64,000 bases of DNA. Source: CAHJXF01 sp038254545 (lineage in GTDB: Bacteria; Pseudomonadota; Gammaproteobacteria; Burkholderiales; Burkholderiaceae_D). The stretch spans positions 56,105-120,104 of the forward strand of contig JBBSGB010000006.1 in assembly GCA_038254545.1 (NCBI GenBank). The letters run 5' to 3'. The position numbers and the translations under genes were made by a program. A model generated the notes under the pieces. It had not been told where the DNA came from and made no database searches. It saw only the letters and a list, made by a program, of their open reading frames with translations. This document shows, piece by piece, positions 34,870 through 44,135 of this stretch; within the stretch, counting starts at the first letter, position 1, and the number at the start of each line of letters is the position of its first letter.

Positions 34870-35262
34870 GTGAATGTACCCGTTACCGAAGCCACACTCG
34901 CCGCGTTCAGCGAGGCCTGGAACCGCCATGACATCGACGCGCTGATGAGTTTCATGCACGCCGATTGCGTGTTCCAGAGTGCCGCCGGCCCCGACGCTTG
35001 CGGTACGCGCCACGTCGGCACTGCCGCCGTACGCGAGGCCTTCGCGAGCGCCTGGGAGGCGGTGCCCGATGCGCAGTGGACCAACGGCCGGCACGTCGCG
35101 CAGGACGACTTCGGCGTCTCGCAATGGACCTTCACCGGAACCGCTGCCGACGGCAGCCGCATCGAAAGCGACGGCGTCGACCTGTTCACGTTCAAGGACG
35201 GAAAGATCGCGCTGAAGAACGTGTTCCGCAAAGCGCGGCCGAACCCGCCGGCGACCAGGTAA
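34870..35262 (+). CDS. tauX: NTF2/SnoaL-like protein, probable small subunit of taurine dehydrogenase
   Basis: A 130-residue cone-fold protein: LAAFSEAWNRHDIDALMSFMHADCVF, then VREAFASAWEAVPDAQWTN and DGVDLFTFKDGKIALKNVF are typical SnoaL/NTF2 blocks. The GTG start is supported by AGGAG six bases upstream. It is followed 20 bases later by a DadA-like FAD oxidoreductase; the pair next to a MocR regulator and tauABC matches the tauXY arrangement. As a stand-alone family its function would be unreadable, so this call depends on context. Confidence 0.65.
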   Translation: MNVPVTEATLAAFSEAWNRHDIDALMSFMHADCVFQSAAGPDACGTRHVGTAAVREAFASAWEAVPDAQWTNGRHVAQDDFGVSQWTFTGTAADGSRIESDGVDLFTFKDGKIALKNVFRKARPNPPATR

Positions 35263-35282
35263 TCGTTCCCGTCCGGATCAAC

Positions 35283-36722
35283 ATGGCGACGCAATTCACG
35301 GCGGGCGCGGCGGGCGCAGCGACTGGCGACAAGCGCTACGACCCGCAGTACGACCCGCTGGTCGCGGCCACGCCCGGCACGGGTCGCGCCTATGCGCCGA
35401 CCTACTGGGTCGCGAGTGCCGGCACTCCGCCCGAAGACGACGGCCCTATCACGCGCGACATCGATGCCGACGTCGTCATCGTCGGCTCCGGCTCGACCGG
35501 CATGGCGACCGCGCTGTATCTCGCGCAGGAGAACGGCATCCAGGCCGTGGTGCTCGAAGCGAATCAGACATCGTGGGGTTGTTCGAGCCGCAGCGGCGGC
35601 CAGGGGCAGAACGCGAGCGGCCGTCTCAATCGTTCGCAATGGATCGCGCGCTGGGGCCTCGACGTGGCCAGGCAACTCGACTCGGAGATCCGTGCGGGCT
35701 TCGAGAACTTCAAGGCGCTGACCAGGCAGATCGACTGCGACGCGTTCGACGGCGGCCATCTCTATCTCGCGCACCGGCCCGAAAAGCTCGACTACCTGAA
35801 GAAGCAGGCGCAGGTGATGCGCGAGCAGTTCGGCTACGCGCCGCGCATGCTGACCGCCGACGAAGTGCGTCGCGACTATTGCAACGAGCGCGAGACGGTC
35901 GGCGCGATGTTCGAAGCCGAAGGCATCGGTATCCATCCGCTCAAGATGGCTTATGGCTTGACCCGCAAGGCGCGCGAATTGGGCGCCAGGTTGCATCCGG
36001 CAAGTCCGGTGCAAGGCTGGGAAACCCGCAACGGCGTGCATCGTTTGCGCACCCCTGGCGGCACGGTGCGCGCCAAGCGCGTGGCGGTGTGCACCGGCGG
36101 ATATACGGGACAGGCGCTCAACCCGCTGCTGAAGAACCGGATCATGCCGATCCTCTCGAATTCGGTAGTCACGCGCGTGCTGACCGATGCCGAGCTGAAG
36201 GCGTGCAACGTCCGATCCGAAACCTTCATGACCGACACGCGCACGCTGCGTTTCTACTACCGCTTTCTCAACGGCAACCGGCTGCAACTGGGCAGTCGCA
36301 GTTCGCTGACCGGCGCAGACGCCGAAGACCCGATCCACCTGAAGCTTCTGACCGATGCGATCGCGCGTAAATTCCCGCCGCTCGCAGGCATACAGATCGA
36401 ATACTCGTGGTGGGGTTGGGTCGACGTGAGCCACGACATGATGCCGCGTATCACGCAGCCCGATACGTCCCAGAGCATCTGGTACGCGGTGGGCTACGGC
36501 GGCAACGGCGTGTCGTTCTCGACCTGGGCCGGCAAGCGCCTGGCCGAGCGCATAACTGGCAAGGACGTGGGGAAGGAAGTATTCGAGTTGCCGATCTACG
36601 CGTCGGCGCTACCCTTTCCAAACGTGCTCAATATGATCGAGTCGGAAGCATTCGCGCCGTTCCGTCGATTGGGGCAGCGCTTTCTGTACAGGTGGTACTG
36701 GCTGCGCGACGAGAAGCTGTAG
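35283..36722 (+). CDS. tauY: FAD-dependent amine oxidoreductase (DAO family), probable large subunit of taurine dehydrogenase
   Basis: A 479-residue flavoprotein with the FAD loop VVIVGSGSTGMATALYLAQ (about residue 62-80) and the DAO-family SSRSGGQGQNASG flavin-contact segment. Its C terminus GYGGNGVSFSTWAGKRLAERI resembles gamma-glutamylputrescine oxidase and DadA types. In the proposed role it oxidatively deaminates taurine to sulfoacetaldehyde, passing electrons to the respiratory chain. No signal peptide is seen. Other primary amine substrates cannot be excluded. Confidence 0.7.
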   Translation: MATQFTAGAAGAATGDKRYDPQYDPLVAATPGTGRAYAPTYWVASAGTPPEDDGPITRDIDADVVIVGSGSTGMATALYLAQENGIQAVVLEANQTSWGCSSRSGGQGQNASGRLNRSQWIARWGLDVARQLDSEIRAGFENFKALTRQIDCDAFDGGHLYLAHRPEKLDYLKKQAQVMREQFGYAPRMLTADEVRRDYCNERETVGAMFEAEGIGIHPLKMAYGLTRKARELGARLHPASPVQGWETRNGVHRLRTPGGTVRAKRVAVCTGGYTGQALNPLLKNRIMPILSNSVVTRVLTDAELKACNVRSETFMTDTRTLRFYYRFLNGNRLQLGSRSSLTGADAEDPIHLKLLTDAIARKFPPLAGIQIEYSWWGWVDVSHDMMPRITQPDTSQSIWYAVGYGGNGVSFSTWAGKRLAERITGKDVGKEVFELPIYASALPFPNVLNMIESEAFAPFRRLGQRFLYRWYWLRDEKL

Positions 36723-36823
36723 GACGGTTGCAGCGGCACCGCGATCGCTTCGGCTCCAGCACTCGCTCGTTGCCGGCGTGTTCGAACTCATCAGCGATGA
36801 ACTGCATTGCGATTCACATGACC

Positions 36824-38530
36824 ATGAATCACACCACCGTCTATCAAGCCCGCAAGATCATCACGATGAACCCGATGCAGCCCGAGGCCACCCATGTGGC
36901 CGTGCGCGACGGGCGCATCCTCGCAGTCGGCACGCTCGAACGCATGAAGGAATGGGGCGCGTTCGATCTCGACGCGCGCTTCGCCGACAAGGTGCTGATG
37001 CCCGGTCTCGTCGAGGGCCACTCGCACCTGATGGCCGGTGGCCTGTGGCAGTTTCCGTACGTCGGCTTTCATGCGCGCACCGCGCCCGACGGCAAGGTCT
37101 GGGCCGGCTGCAGCAACTTCGACGAGGTCGTCGCGAGGCTCGTGGAACTCGAATCAGGAATCGACGACCCCGCCAAGCCGCTGCTCGCGTGGGGCTTCGA
37201 TCCGATCTTCTTCGGCAGCGAGCGCATGACGGTACGGCACCTCGATCGCGTATCGTCGACCCGGCCGGTCGTGGTCCTGCACGCGAGCCTGCATCTGATG
37301 AACGTGAACTCGGCCGCGCTGTCCGCGGCGGGCATCACGCGCGACACCGAGGTCGAAGGCGTCTCTCGATTCAAGGGGGACGAAGAGCGGGGCGAGCAGC
37401 GCGGCGAACCGACCGGCGAGTTGCAGGAGTTCGCCGCGATGTTCCCCATCTCTCGCCTGACCGGCAACATCTTTCGCGTCGCTGGCACCACCGAACGAAG
37501 CCTGCGGCTGTTCGGACAGATCGCGCAACTGGCCGGCGTCACGACCGCGACCGACCTCGTCAACGATCTCTCCGCTGACAGTGTCGAGGTGCTCGAGAAA
37601 GTCACCGCCGAAGACGATTTTCCGGTGCGGCTGGTGCCGGCGTATATCGGGCTGGAGGGTTCGATATCGCGCGAGGCGGGGACGACGCGCGTCACCGATT
37701 GCGTCGCCGCCAACACCGACAAGCTGCACTTCGGCCTCGTCAAGATCGTCACCGACGGCTCGATCCAGGGCTTCACCGCCCGCGTCCGCTGGCCCGGCTA
37801 TTTCAACGGTCGCGACAACGGCATCTGGATCCAGCCGCCCGCCGAGTTGAAGGCGACGATCGCGCACTTTCACGCCGCCGGCTTTCAGTTGCACATCCAT
37901 ACCAACGGCGACGAGGCCACCGAACTCGCGATCGACGGCATCGAGGCGGCGCTGGCCGCGCATCCGCGCGCCGATCATCGCCACACGCTCCAGCACTGCC
38001 AGATGGCAGACGCCGCGCAGTTCCGCCGCATGGCGCGACTCGGCGTCTGCGCCAACCTGTTCGCGAACCATATCTACTATTGGGGCGACGCGCATTACGC
38101 GTTGACGATGGGACCCGATCGCGCCGAGCGCATGGACGCTTGCGCGAGCGCGCTCGCGCCTGGCGTGCCGTTGGCGATCCACTCCGATGCGCCGATCACG
38201 CCGCTCGGACCGCTCTTCACTGCATGGTGTGCGGTCAATCGATTGACGTCGTCTGGCCGTCTGCTCGGCGCCAGCGAGCGCATCGGCGTGGCCGACGCGC
38301 TGCGGGCGATCACGCTCGGTGCCGCATTCACTCTCCGGCTCGACGACCGCATCGGGTCGCTCGAAGTCGGCAAGTTCGCCGACTTCTGCGTACTCGAAGA
38401 CGACCCCTTGGCCGTCGGCCCCGAAGCGTTGAAGGACCTGCGAATTGCCGGAACGATACTCGGCGGTCGCGTACTGGCGTTGCCGGGCGGCGGAACTGTC
38501 GACGCAGCAGGCGGAGCAGCGGGGGCCTGA
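36824..38530 (+). CDS. Amidohydrolase family 3 metalloenzyme (YtcJ-like)
   Basis: The product is about 568 residues. The metal-binding pattern is visible: HSH in GLVEGHSHLMAGG, a carboxylatable-Lys region around HFGLVKIVTDGSIQG, HIH in FQLHIHTNGDEATE, His in HRHTLQHCQ and the catalytic Asp in IHSDAPITPLGP. The C-terminal cap SLEVGKFADFCVLEDDPL is typical. Starts at 36797, 36818 and 36824 are in frame; 36824 (MNHTTVYQARKIITMN) fits the family best. The substrate is unknown, perhaps an N-substituted amide. It overlaps the COG0523 GTPase gene (TGATG). Confidence 0.87.
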   Translation: MNHTTVYQARKIITMNPMQPEATHVAVRDGRILAVGTLERMKEWGAFDLDARFADKVLMPGLVEGHSHLMAGGLWQFPYVGFHARTAPDGKVWAGCSNFDEVVARLVELESGIDDPAKPLLAWGFDPIFFGSERMTVRHLDRVSSTRPVVVLHASLHLMNVNSAALSAAGITRDTEVEGVSRFKGDEERGEQRGEPTGELQEFAAMFPISRLTGNIFRVAGTTERSLRLFGQIAQLAGVTTATDLVNDLSADSVEVLEKVTAEDDFPVRLVPAYIGLEGSISREAGTTRVTDCVAANTDKLHFGLVKIVTDGSIQGFTARVRWPGYFNGRDNGIWIQPPAELKATIAHFHAAGFQLHIHTNGDEATELAIDGIEAALAAHPRADHRHTLQHCQMADAAQFRRMARLGVCANLFANHIYYWGDAHYALTMGPDRAERMDACASALAPGVPLAIHSDAPITPLGPLFTAWCAVNRLTSSGRLLGASERIGVADALRAITLGAAFTLRLDDRIGSLEVGKFADFCVLEDDPLAVGPEALKDLRIAGTILGGRVLALPGGGTVDAAGGAAGA

Positions 38531-39543
38531 TGGCAGCGACCACGTCTTGCGATCGGCCGCGTCTGCCGCTGACCGTCATCGGCGGCTTCCTCGGCGCCGG
38601 CAAGACGACGCTGCTGAACCGGTGGCTGCGCCAATCGGCCGGCCGACGGCTCGCGGTGCTGGTCAACGATTTCGGCGCGCTCAACATCGACGCAGAGCTG
38701 GTCGCTTCGAGCGCCGGCGACACGATCGCGCTGACCAACGGATGCGTGTGCTGCTCGATCGGCGACGACCTGACGACGGCGCTGATCCAGGTGCTCGAAT
38801 CGCCGTTTCCGTTCGATGCGGTGGTGATCGAGGCGAGCGGCGTCTCCGACCCCTGGCGAATCGCTCAGGTCGCGCTGGCCGATCCAGCGCTCGCTCCGGA
38901 CGGCGTCATCGTTCTCGTCGATGCGAGCGCATGCCTGGCGCACGCGCGCGACCCGCTGCTTTCCGATTCTCTGGAGCGTCAGTTGAAGGCCGCCGACCTG
39001 ATCGTGATCAACAAGACCGATCTGGTCGATGCCGACGAACTGCATCGCGTGCGCGACTGGCTCGCAGCGATCGTCGAGAGAACGCCCTGCTTCGAAACCG
39101 TGCAGGCGCTCGTGCCGATGCCGCTGCTGAGCGCAAGCGCGCTGTCGCTCGATGGTCCCTTGCCAGATGATCGCGCGTGCGATCACGCGCATGTTCACGC
39201 GCATGTTCACGCGCATGTTCACGATCATGGCGAACAGTTCGAGACCTGGATGCGCCAACCCGCGCAAGAGTTCTCAGCGTCGATGCTGCGTGCGTTGTTG
39301 CGTGAGATGCCCGCCGGTGTGCTGCGCTTGAAAGGGATTCTGCGCACCGACGAGCACGAGTGGGCCGAACTGCAGTTCGCGGGGCGCCACGGTTCCTTGC
39401 GCAAGGCGCTGACCATGCCGTCGGCCGGCCCGGCAGTGGTCGCGATCGGACTGCGTCACTGGCTACCGGGACCAGCGCTCGACGCTGCATTCGGTATGAA
39501 CTCCTTCGGGGTCGGATGCTCGCAGCATTCATCGAAGGGGTGA
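38530..39543 (+). CDS. COG0523/CobW-family GTPase (metal chaperone type)
   Basis: The 337-residue G3E GTPase has Walker A GGFLGAGKTT (K25), the metal-binding GCVCC motif (about residues 73-77), an EASGVSDP switch, and NKTD for guanine. A His-rich linker (DHAHVHAHVHAHVHDHG) before the C-terminal CobW domain should bind Zn, Co or Ni. Coupling to an amidohydrolase by overlapping codons suggests it supplies metal to that enzyme. Despite its name there is no evidence for a cobalamin role. Confidence 0.9.
   Translation: MAATTSCDRPRLPLTVIGGFLGAGKTTLLNRWLRQSAGRRLAVLVNDFGALNIDAELVASSAGDTIALTNGCVCCSIGDDLTTALIQVLESPFPFDAVVIEASGVSDPWRIAQVALADPALAPDGVIVLVDASACLAHARDPLLSDSLERQLKAADLIVINKTDLVDADELHRVRDWLAAIVERTPCFETVQALVPMPLLSASALSLDGPLPDDRACDHAHVHAHVHAHVHDHGEQFETWMRQPAQEFSASMLRALLREMPAGVLRLKGILRTDEHEWAELQFAGRHGSLRKALTMPSAGPAVVAIGLRHWLPGPALDAAFGMNSFGVGCSQHSSKG
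39184..39219 (+). repeat. 12-bp tandem repeat, three exact copies, encoding the His-rich linker
   Basis: The unit CACGCGCATGTT is repeated three times head to tail (39184, 39196, 39208), each encoding His-Ala-His-Val. It is likely to vary in copy number between strains without breaking the frame. Confidence 0.9.
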
Positions 39544-39594
39544 ATTGACGGGGTGAAATGATTCGTCAACGCCGTATCGGAAAGCGGAGGCCTC

Positions 39595-39831
39595 ATGAAC
39601 GCGCGAATCTGGAAGAGCTTGATGATCGGACTGGGAATACCGGCGGTCGGGGTCCTCGTGATCCTGCCGCTGCTTGCGAACACCGCCATCCGCGTGTTCG
39701 GGATGCCACTCCTGTTCGTATGGATCTTCATCATGTTCCCGGTGACATCGTTGTGCCTGTGGATCGCATGGCGCATCGACGAGCCCTACTATCGCAACGC
39801 GCCCGAGCGTACGGCCGAGGAGGAACTGTGA
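39595..39831 (+). CDS. DUF3311-type small membrane protein, partner of the SSS symporter
   Basis: A 78-residue protein with two hydrophobic segments (LGIPAVGVLVILPLLAN and LLFVWIFIMFPVTSLCLWIAW) and an acidic C-terminal tail. Its stop overlaps the start of the symporter gene (TGATG). Such small proteins commonly accompany sodium:solute symporters as accessory subunits. Confidence 0.82.
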   Translation: MNARIWKSLMIGLGIPAVGVLVILPLLANTAIRVFGMPLLFVWIFIMFPVTSLCLWIAWRIDEPYYRNAPERTAEEEL

Positions 39832-41258
39832 TGTTGTCCATCATCTTTTTCTCGATCATCGCCCTCTCGGTCCTGATTGCACTGGCAGCGCGCCTGGGCA
39901 CCTCGAAGAACATGTCGATGAGCGAATATCTCGTCGGGGGCCGGTCGTTCCCCGCGTGGCTGCTCTACTTCCTTGCCGTCGGCGAGATCTACAGCATCGG
40001 CACGATGATCGGCCTGCCCAGCGGCGTGTATGCGCACGGCGCTCGGGACGCCCTCTGGTTCCTCGGCTACATCCTGCTGGCCTACCCGCTGGGGTATTAC
40101 GGCGGTCCGCTGATCTGGCGTGCCGGGGTGCGATACAACGCCATGACGGTCCCCGATGTCTTCGGCAGCCATTTCCGCAGCCGCACGCTCGAGATCGTGA
40201 CCGCCGTGGCGCTGCTCGTGGCCCTCGTTCCCTGGGGCCAGTACCAATTCATCGGGCTTCAGGTCGTGCTCGGCGCGCTTGGCCTGCCGATCACCCCGGT
40301 GCAATCGGTCGTCGTGGCCGCGGTGATCGCGTTCATTTATCTGGTCGTGTCGGGCGTGCGTTCGCCGGCCTTCGTGGCCATCCTGAAAGACGTGTTCATG
40401 CTGGCCGGCATACTCATCGTCGGCATCTTCGCGGCGTATGCCGCCGGGGGCACCGAGCCGATCTTCAATCCGCAGCGCATCCCCGTGACGATGACCACGT
40501 TGTCGGGCTCGCCGCTGGTATTCACGATCTCCACCATCGTGATCCAGAGCATCACGTTCTATCTCGGTTTCTCGGCAGGCTTCCTGTTTACCGCGAAGTC
40601 GGAACGCGCGATCAAATCGTCGACCGTGTGGATGCCGATGTACATGCTGATGTATCCATTCCTGATCATCGCGTCGTTCTACGCGATCTCGGCCTATCCG
40701 AACCTGGGCAACCCCAATACCGTGTTCATGAGGGTCACGACCGACCTGCTGCCGCCCTGGCTCGTCGGCGTCGTGGCCGCCGGCGCCGGTCTGTCGGGAC
40801 TGCTGGTGCTCGCCACGACGTCGCTCGTGATCGGCGGCACGGTCACGCGCAACCTCGTGCCTCACGTGCGACCGGAAATCCAGAAGCGCGTGTCGAACAT
40901 CGTCGTCGCGGTATTCCTCGTGTTCGCCGCGTGGCTCACTCTCGCGGGATCGACGCTGATGCTCACCGTGCTCAACCTGACCTATTACCTGCTCGGTCAA
41001 TTGGTCCCGGGATGGATCGCACTGATGTTCTTCAAGCGCGTGAAGGGCTGGGCGGTATCGATCGGAATGATCGTCGGCTTGGTGGCCGCGATCGCGTTCT
41101 ACATCACCAAGCCCGACTTCGGCGGCATCAACGCAGGACTGATCGCGGTCCTCGTGAATCTCGGCATCATGTTCGGGCTCAGCATGTTCGGCGAACGTGT
41201 CGAACGCCAGCCGATGTGCGCCTGGTCTCTCACGGCTCAGCGAGGCAACACGAACTGA
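39831..41258 (+). CDS. Sodium:solute symporter family protein (SSS)
   Basis: A 475-residue polytopic membrane protein with around 13 hydrophobic spans. Family features are MSMSEYLVGGRSFP, GLPSGVYAHGARDALWF, the conserved RYNAMTVPDVFGSHF loop and the sugar/solute signature region FLGFSAGFLF-like segment. The transported compound is unknown; neighbours (amidohydrolase, amidase) suggest an amide, hydantoin or organic acid. It has about 240 bases of regulatory DNA after it, before a peptide-type ABC operon. Confidence 0.88.
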   Translation: MLSIIFFSIIALSVLIALAARLGTSKNMSMSEYLVGGRSFPAWLLYFLAVGEIYSIGTMIGLPSGVYAHGARDALWFLGYILLAYPLGYYGGPLIWRAGVRYNAMTVPDVFGSHFRSRTLEIVTAVALLVALVPWGQYQFIGLQVVLGALGLPITPVQSVVVAAVIAFIYLVVSGVRSPAFVAILKDVFMLAGILIVGIFAAYAAGGTEPIFNPQRIPVTMTTLSGSPLVFTISTIVIQSITFYLGFSAGFLFTAKSERAIKSSTVWMPMYMLMYPFLIIASFYAISAYPNLGNPNTVFMRVTTDLLPPWLVGVVAAGAGLSGLLVLATTSLVIGGTVTRNLVPHVRPEIQKRVSNIVVAVFLVFAAWLTLAGSTLMLTVLNLTYYLLGQLVPGWIALMFFKRVKGWAVSIGMIVGLVAAIAFYITKPDFGGINAGLIAVLVNLGIMFGLSMFGERVERQPMCAWSLTAQRGNTN

Positions 41259-41323
41259 CAGCGGCTGGGCGGGTTGGGCGGCGTCTTCGGCACCGGCGTC
41301 GCGCCATCATCCGGATCGACATT

Positions 41324-41343
41324 CAAGTCATGTGGATGACTTG
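41324..41343. promoter_or_regulatory. Perfect inverted repeat upstream of the peptide-type ABC operon
   Basis: Arms CAAGTCAT and ATGACTTG flank a GTGG loop. A second, looser pair TTTGAC (41344-41349) and GTCAAA (41368-41373) follows immediately. It could be the operator of the following operon or a weak terminator for the symporter gene. Confidence 0.45.
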
Positions 41344-41501
41344 TTTGACAGTGTCCGCTCTGACCGCGTCAAATGAATCGCGTTGGCCTGACGTGCGTTC
41401 CGAGACCGTGGTGCCGTGTTCGTCCCAGTCTTCCTGGTACCCACCTTTGTTCGCTTTAGTGCCGTAGTCTGCGGCCGAAGATCGACTTCATCGAGGGAAC
41501 C

Positions 41502-43115
41502 ATGCGTGCACTCGTGTCATTAGGACGAAGTCTCTTGTTTTCGGCGGCTCTTCTGGTCGCCATGCTTCCCTCGCTCGCCCCAGCGCAGGGAACTCCGCAG
41601 CGCGGCGGCACGCTCGTCATGGTGGTACAGCCGGAGCCGCCCACGCTCGCGTCCTATCAGAGCACGGCCGGTCCGATCGGCCAGGTGGCAACCAAGGTCT
41701 ACGAGGGCTTGCTCGAGTACGACTTCAATCTGAAGCCTGTTGCAGGCCTCGCGCAATCCTGGACGGTGAGTCCTGATGGCAAGACGATCACGTTCAAGCT
41801 GCAACCGGGCGTCAAGTTTCACGACGGGAAACCGTTCACAAGCGCCGACGTGCAGTTCACTGTGATGGAGGTGTTGAAAAAAGTTCACCCACGCGGCATC
41901 AGCACTTTCCGCGCGGTTGAATCGGTCGAGACGCCCGACCCGTTGACGGCGGTATTCAAACTTTCGGAGCCGGCGCCCTACATCCTGATGGCGTTGTCCG
42001 GGTATGAATCCCCGATGTTGCCCAAGCACGTCTTCGGTACCGGAGACATCGCCAATCATCCGAACGCGAACAAACCCGTCGGTACCGGCCCGTACAAGTT
42101 CGTCGAATGGCAGAAGGGCCAGTACATGCGATTCGATCGCAATCCCGACTACCGGAAGAAGGAAAGGCCCTACCTCGATCGCATCGTCGCGCGTTTCATC
42201 GGCGACGGCGGTACGCGCGCCGCCACGCTCGAAACTGAAGAGGTGCAGATCGGCGGCTTCAATGCCATACCGCCGCTCGATGTCAAACGACTGCAGGCGC
42301 TACCTCACATCGGCGTGACCACGAAGGGCTACGAAATGCAGTCGCCGATCGTGGAACTCGACATGAACACACGGGCCAAGCCCTTCGACAACGTCAAGGT
42401 GCGACAGGCAATCGCCTATGCGATCGATCGGAAGTTCATCACCGACAACGTCTGGTTCGGTTTCGGCAAGCCGTCGACAGGACCGATCAACTCCAACTTC
42501 AAGGCCAATGGGCTCTACACCTCCGACGTCCGCAACTACAACGTCCCGAACGGCGTGGAGATGGCCAACAAGCTGCTCGACGAAGCGGGCTATCCGCGAA
42601 AGGCCGACGGTACCCGTTTTGAAATCACGCACGACATCACGCCGTATGGGGAGGAATGGAGGCGCTTCGGCGAGTCCGTTCAACAGCAACTCGGCAAGCT
42701 CGGCATCAAGGTCAACTTGCGTTACGAAGACGTCCCCACGTGGCTGCGACGTGTCTACACGAACTACGATTTCACCCTGACCAATAACTGGATCCAGACG
42801 CTTGCCGATCCCGTGATCGGCGTACATCGGCTCTACCATTCCAAGATGGTCAAGCCGGGGACGGTGTTCGTGAACGAGACGGGCTGGAGTTCGAAGGAAA
42901 CCGACGAGCTGATGGACAAGGCCAGCGTAGAAGTCAATCCCAAGCGCCGCGCCGAGCTCTATCACCAATTCCAGAAGGACATCGTCGAAGCGAGCCCTAT
43001 CGTCTATGTGATGGAGCTCGACTTCGTCACGGTGTACAACAAGAAACTTCAGGGGTGGCTGGTAAGCCCGCTGGGCTTGTACTCGGCATTCGACCAGGCT
43101 TGGCTTTCCAAGTAG
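41502..43115 (+). CDS. Peptide/opine-type ABC transporter substrate-binding protein (family 5)
   Basis: A 537-residue binding protein with a signal peptide (LLFSAALLVAMLPSLAPAQG). The SBP_bac_5 features are PTLASYQSTAGPIGQVATKVYEGL, GVKFHDGKPFTSADVQFT and VRQAIAYAIDRKFI. It is the first gene of a dpp-like operon with two permeases, a fused double ATPase and an amidase. The ligand is probably a small peptide, amide or glutathione-like molecule; the name DppA would overstate it. Confidence 0.92.
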   Translation: MRALVSLGRSLLFSAALLVAMLPSLAPAQGTPQRGGTLVMVVQPEPPTLASYQSTAGPIGQVATKVYEGLLEYDFNLKPVAGLAQSWTVSPDGKTITFKLQPGVKFHDGKPFTSADVQFTVMEVLKKVHPRGISTFRAVESVETPDPLTAVFKLSEPAPYILMALSGYESPMLPKHVFGTGDIANHPNANKPVGTGPYKFVEWQKGQYMRFDRNPDYRKKERPYLDRIVARFIGDGGTRAATLETEEVQIGGFNAIPPLDVKRLQALPHIGVTTKGYEMQSPIVELDMNTRAKPFDNVKVRQAIAYAIDRKFITDNVWFGFGKPSTGPINSNFKANGLYTSDVRNYNVPNGVEMANKLLDEAGYPRKADGTRFEITHDITPYGEEWRRFGESVQQQLGKLGIKVNLRYEDVPTWLRRVYTNYDFTLTNNWIQTLADPVIGVHRLYHSKMVKPGTVFVNETGWSSKETDELMDKASVEVNPKRRAELYHQFQKDIVEASPIVYVMELDFVTVYNKKLQGWLVSPLGLYSAFDQAWLSK

Positions 43116-43144
43116 GTACGGTTGCGGCAAAAGCGGGGGAGTCG

Positions 43145-44131
43145 ATGGGTGGCATCACCAGGGGACTGCGCTACGTGGCGCGACGTCTCGCGCTGGCAAT
43201 TCCCACGATCCTGACCATCGTCGTGCTGAATTTCGCGCTCTTGCATCTCGCTCCTGGCGATGCCGCGGACGTCCTCGCGGGCGAGGCGGGTGCGGCGACG
43301 CCGGAGTACATGGCACAGGTGCGGCAAACGTTCGGGCTCGACAAGCCGCTGCATGTCCAGCTGGTCGTGTACCTCAAACGCGTGGCGACTCTCGATCTGG
43401 GCTACTCATTCCGGCACAGCATGTCGGTCTCGACGCTCATCCTGAGCCGACTCGGACCAACACTCTTGCTGATGGTGACCGTGTTCGCCGTCTCGGTCGG
43501 GCTCGGGGTTCTGCTGGGTGCAATCGCCGCGCGCAATCTGAATCGTTGGTCCGACAACCTGCTGTCGATGCTGGCCATTCTCGCTTATGCGACGCCAGTG
43601 TTCTGGGCGGGTCTCATGTTCATCGTGCTCTTTTCCATCAGGCTTGGCTGGTTCCCGACCAGCGGCATGGAGGAGGTCGCCGCGTTCAAGGAGGGCTGGG
43701 CGCGCGTCGCGGACATTGCGCATCATCTGGTCCTGCCGGCAGTCACGCTGTCGCTCTTCTACATCGCGCTCTATACCCGACTGATGCGGGCGTCGGTACT
43801 CGATCAGTACGCGATGGATTACGTCATCACCGCACGCGCCAAGGGCCTGACCGAGCGCCAGATTGCACGACGTCACGTGCTGCGCAACGCGGCGTTGCCG
43901 GTGCTGACCATGGCCGGCGTGCAATTCGGAGGGCTGCTCGGCGGCGCGGTCGTGGTCGAGACGGTGTTCGGCTGGCCCGGACTGGGGCTGCTCGCCTATG
44001 AGTCGCTGTTCGCGCGCGACATCAACCTGCTGCTCGGAATCTTCTTCATCTCGGCCTGCCTGGTGGTGGTGGTGAACCTGGCTGTCGACCTCGCCTATTC
44101 GTTCTTCGATCCGCGGATCGAGTTGACCTGA
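43145..44131 (+). CDS. Peptide-type ABC transporter permease (DppB family)
   Basis: A 328-residue permease. It has the DppB layout: N-terminal span ALAIPTILTIVVLNFALLHL, then LAPGDAADVLAGE, a periplasmic loop, and the EAA region DYVITARAKGLTERQIARRHVLRNAALPVL, ending with the FFDPRIEL tail. The start at 43145 is preceded by GGGGGAG. It is followed 4 bases later by the second permease. Confidence 0.94.
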   Translation: MGGITRGLRYVARRLALAIPTILTIVVLNFALLHLAPGDAADVLAGEAGAATPEYMAQVRQTFGLDKPLHVQLVVYLKRVATLDLGYSFRHSMSVSTLILSRLGPTLLLMVTVFAVSVGLGVLLGAIAARNLNRWSDNLLSMLAILAYATPVFWAGLMFIVLFSIRLGWFPTSGMEEVAAFKEGWARVADIAHHLVLPAVTLSLFYIALYTRLMRASVLDQYAMDYVITARAKGLTERQIARRHVLRNAALPVLTMAGVQFGGLLGGAVVVETVFGWPGLGLLAYESLFARDINLLLGIFFISACLVVVVNLAVDLAYSFFDPRIELT

Positions 44132-44135
44132 ACCG

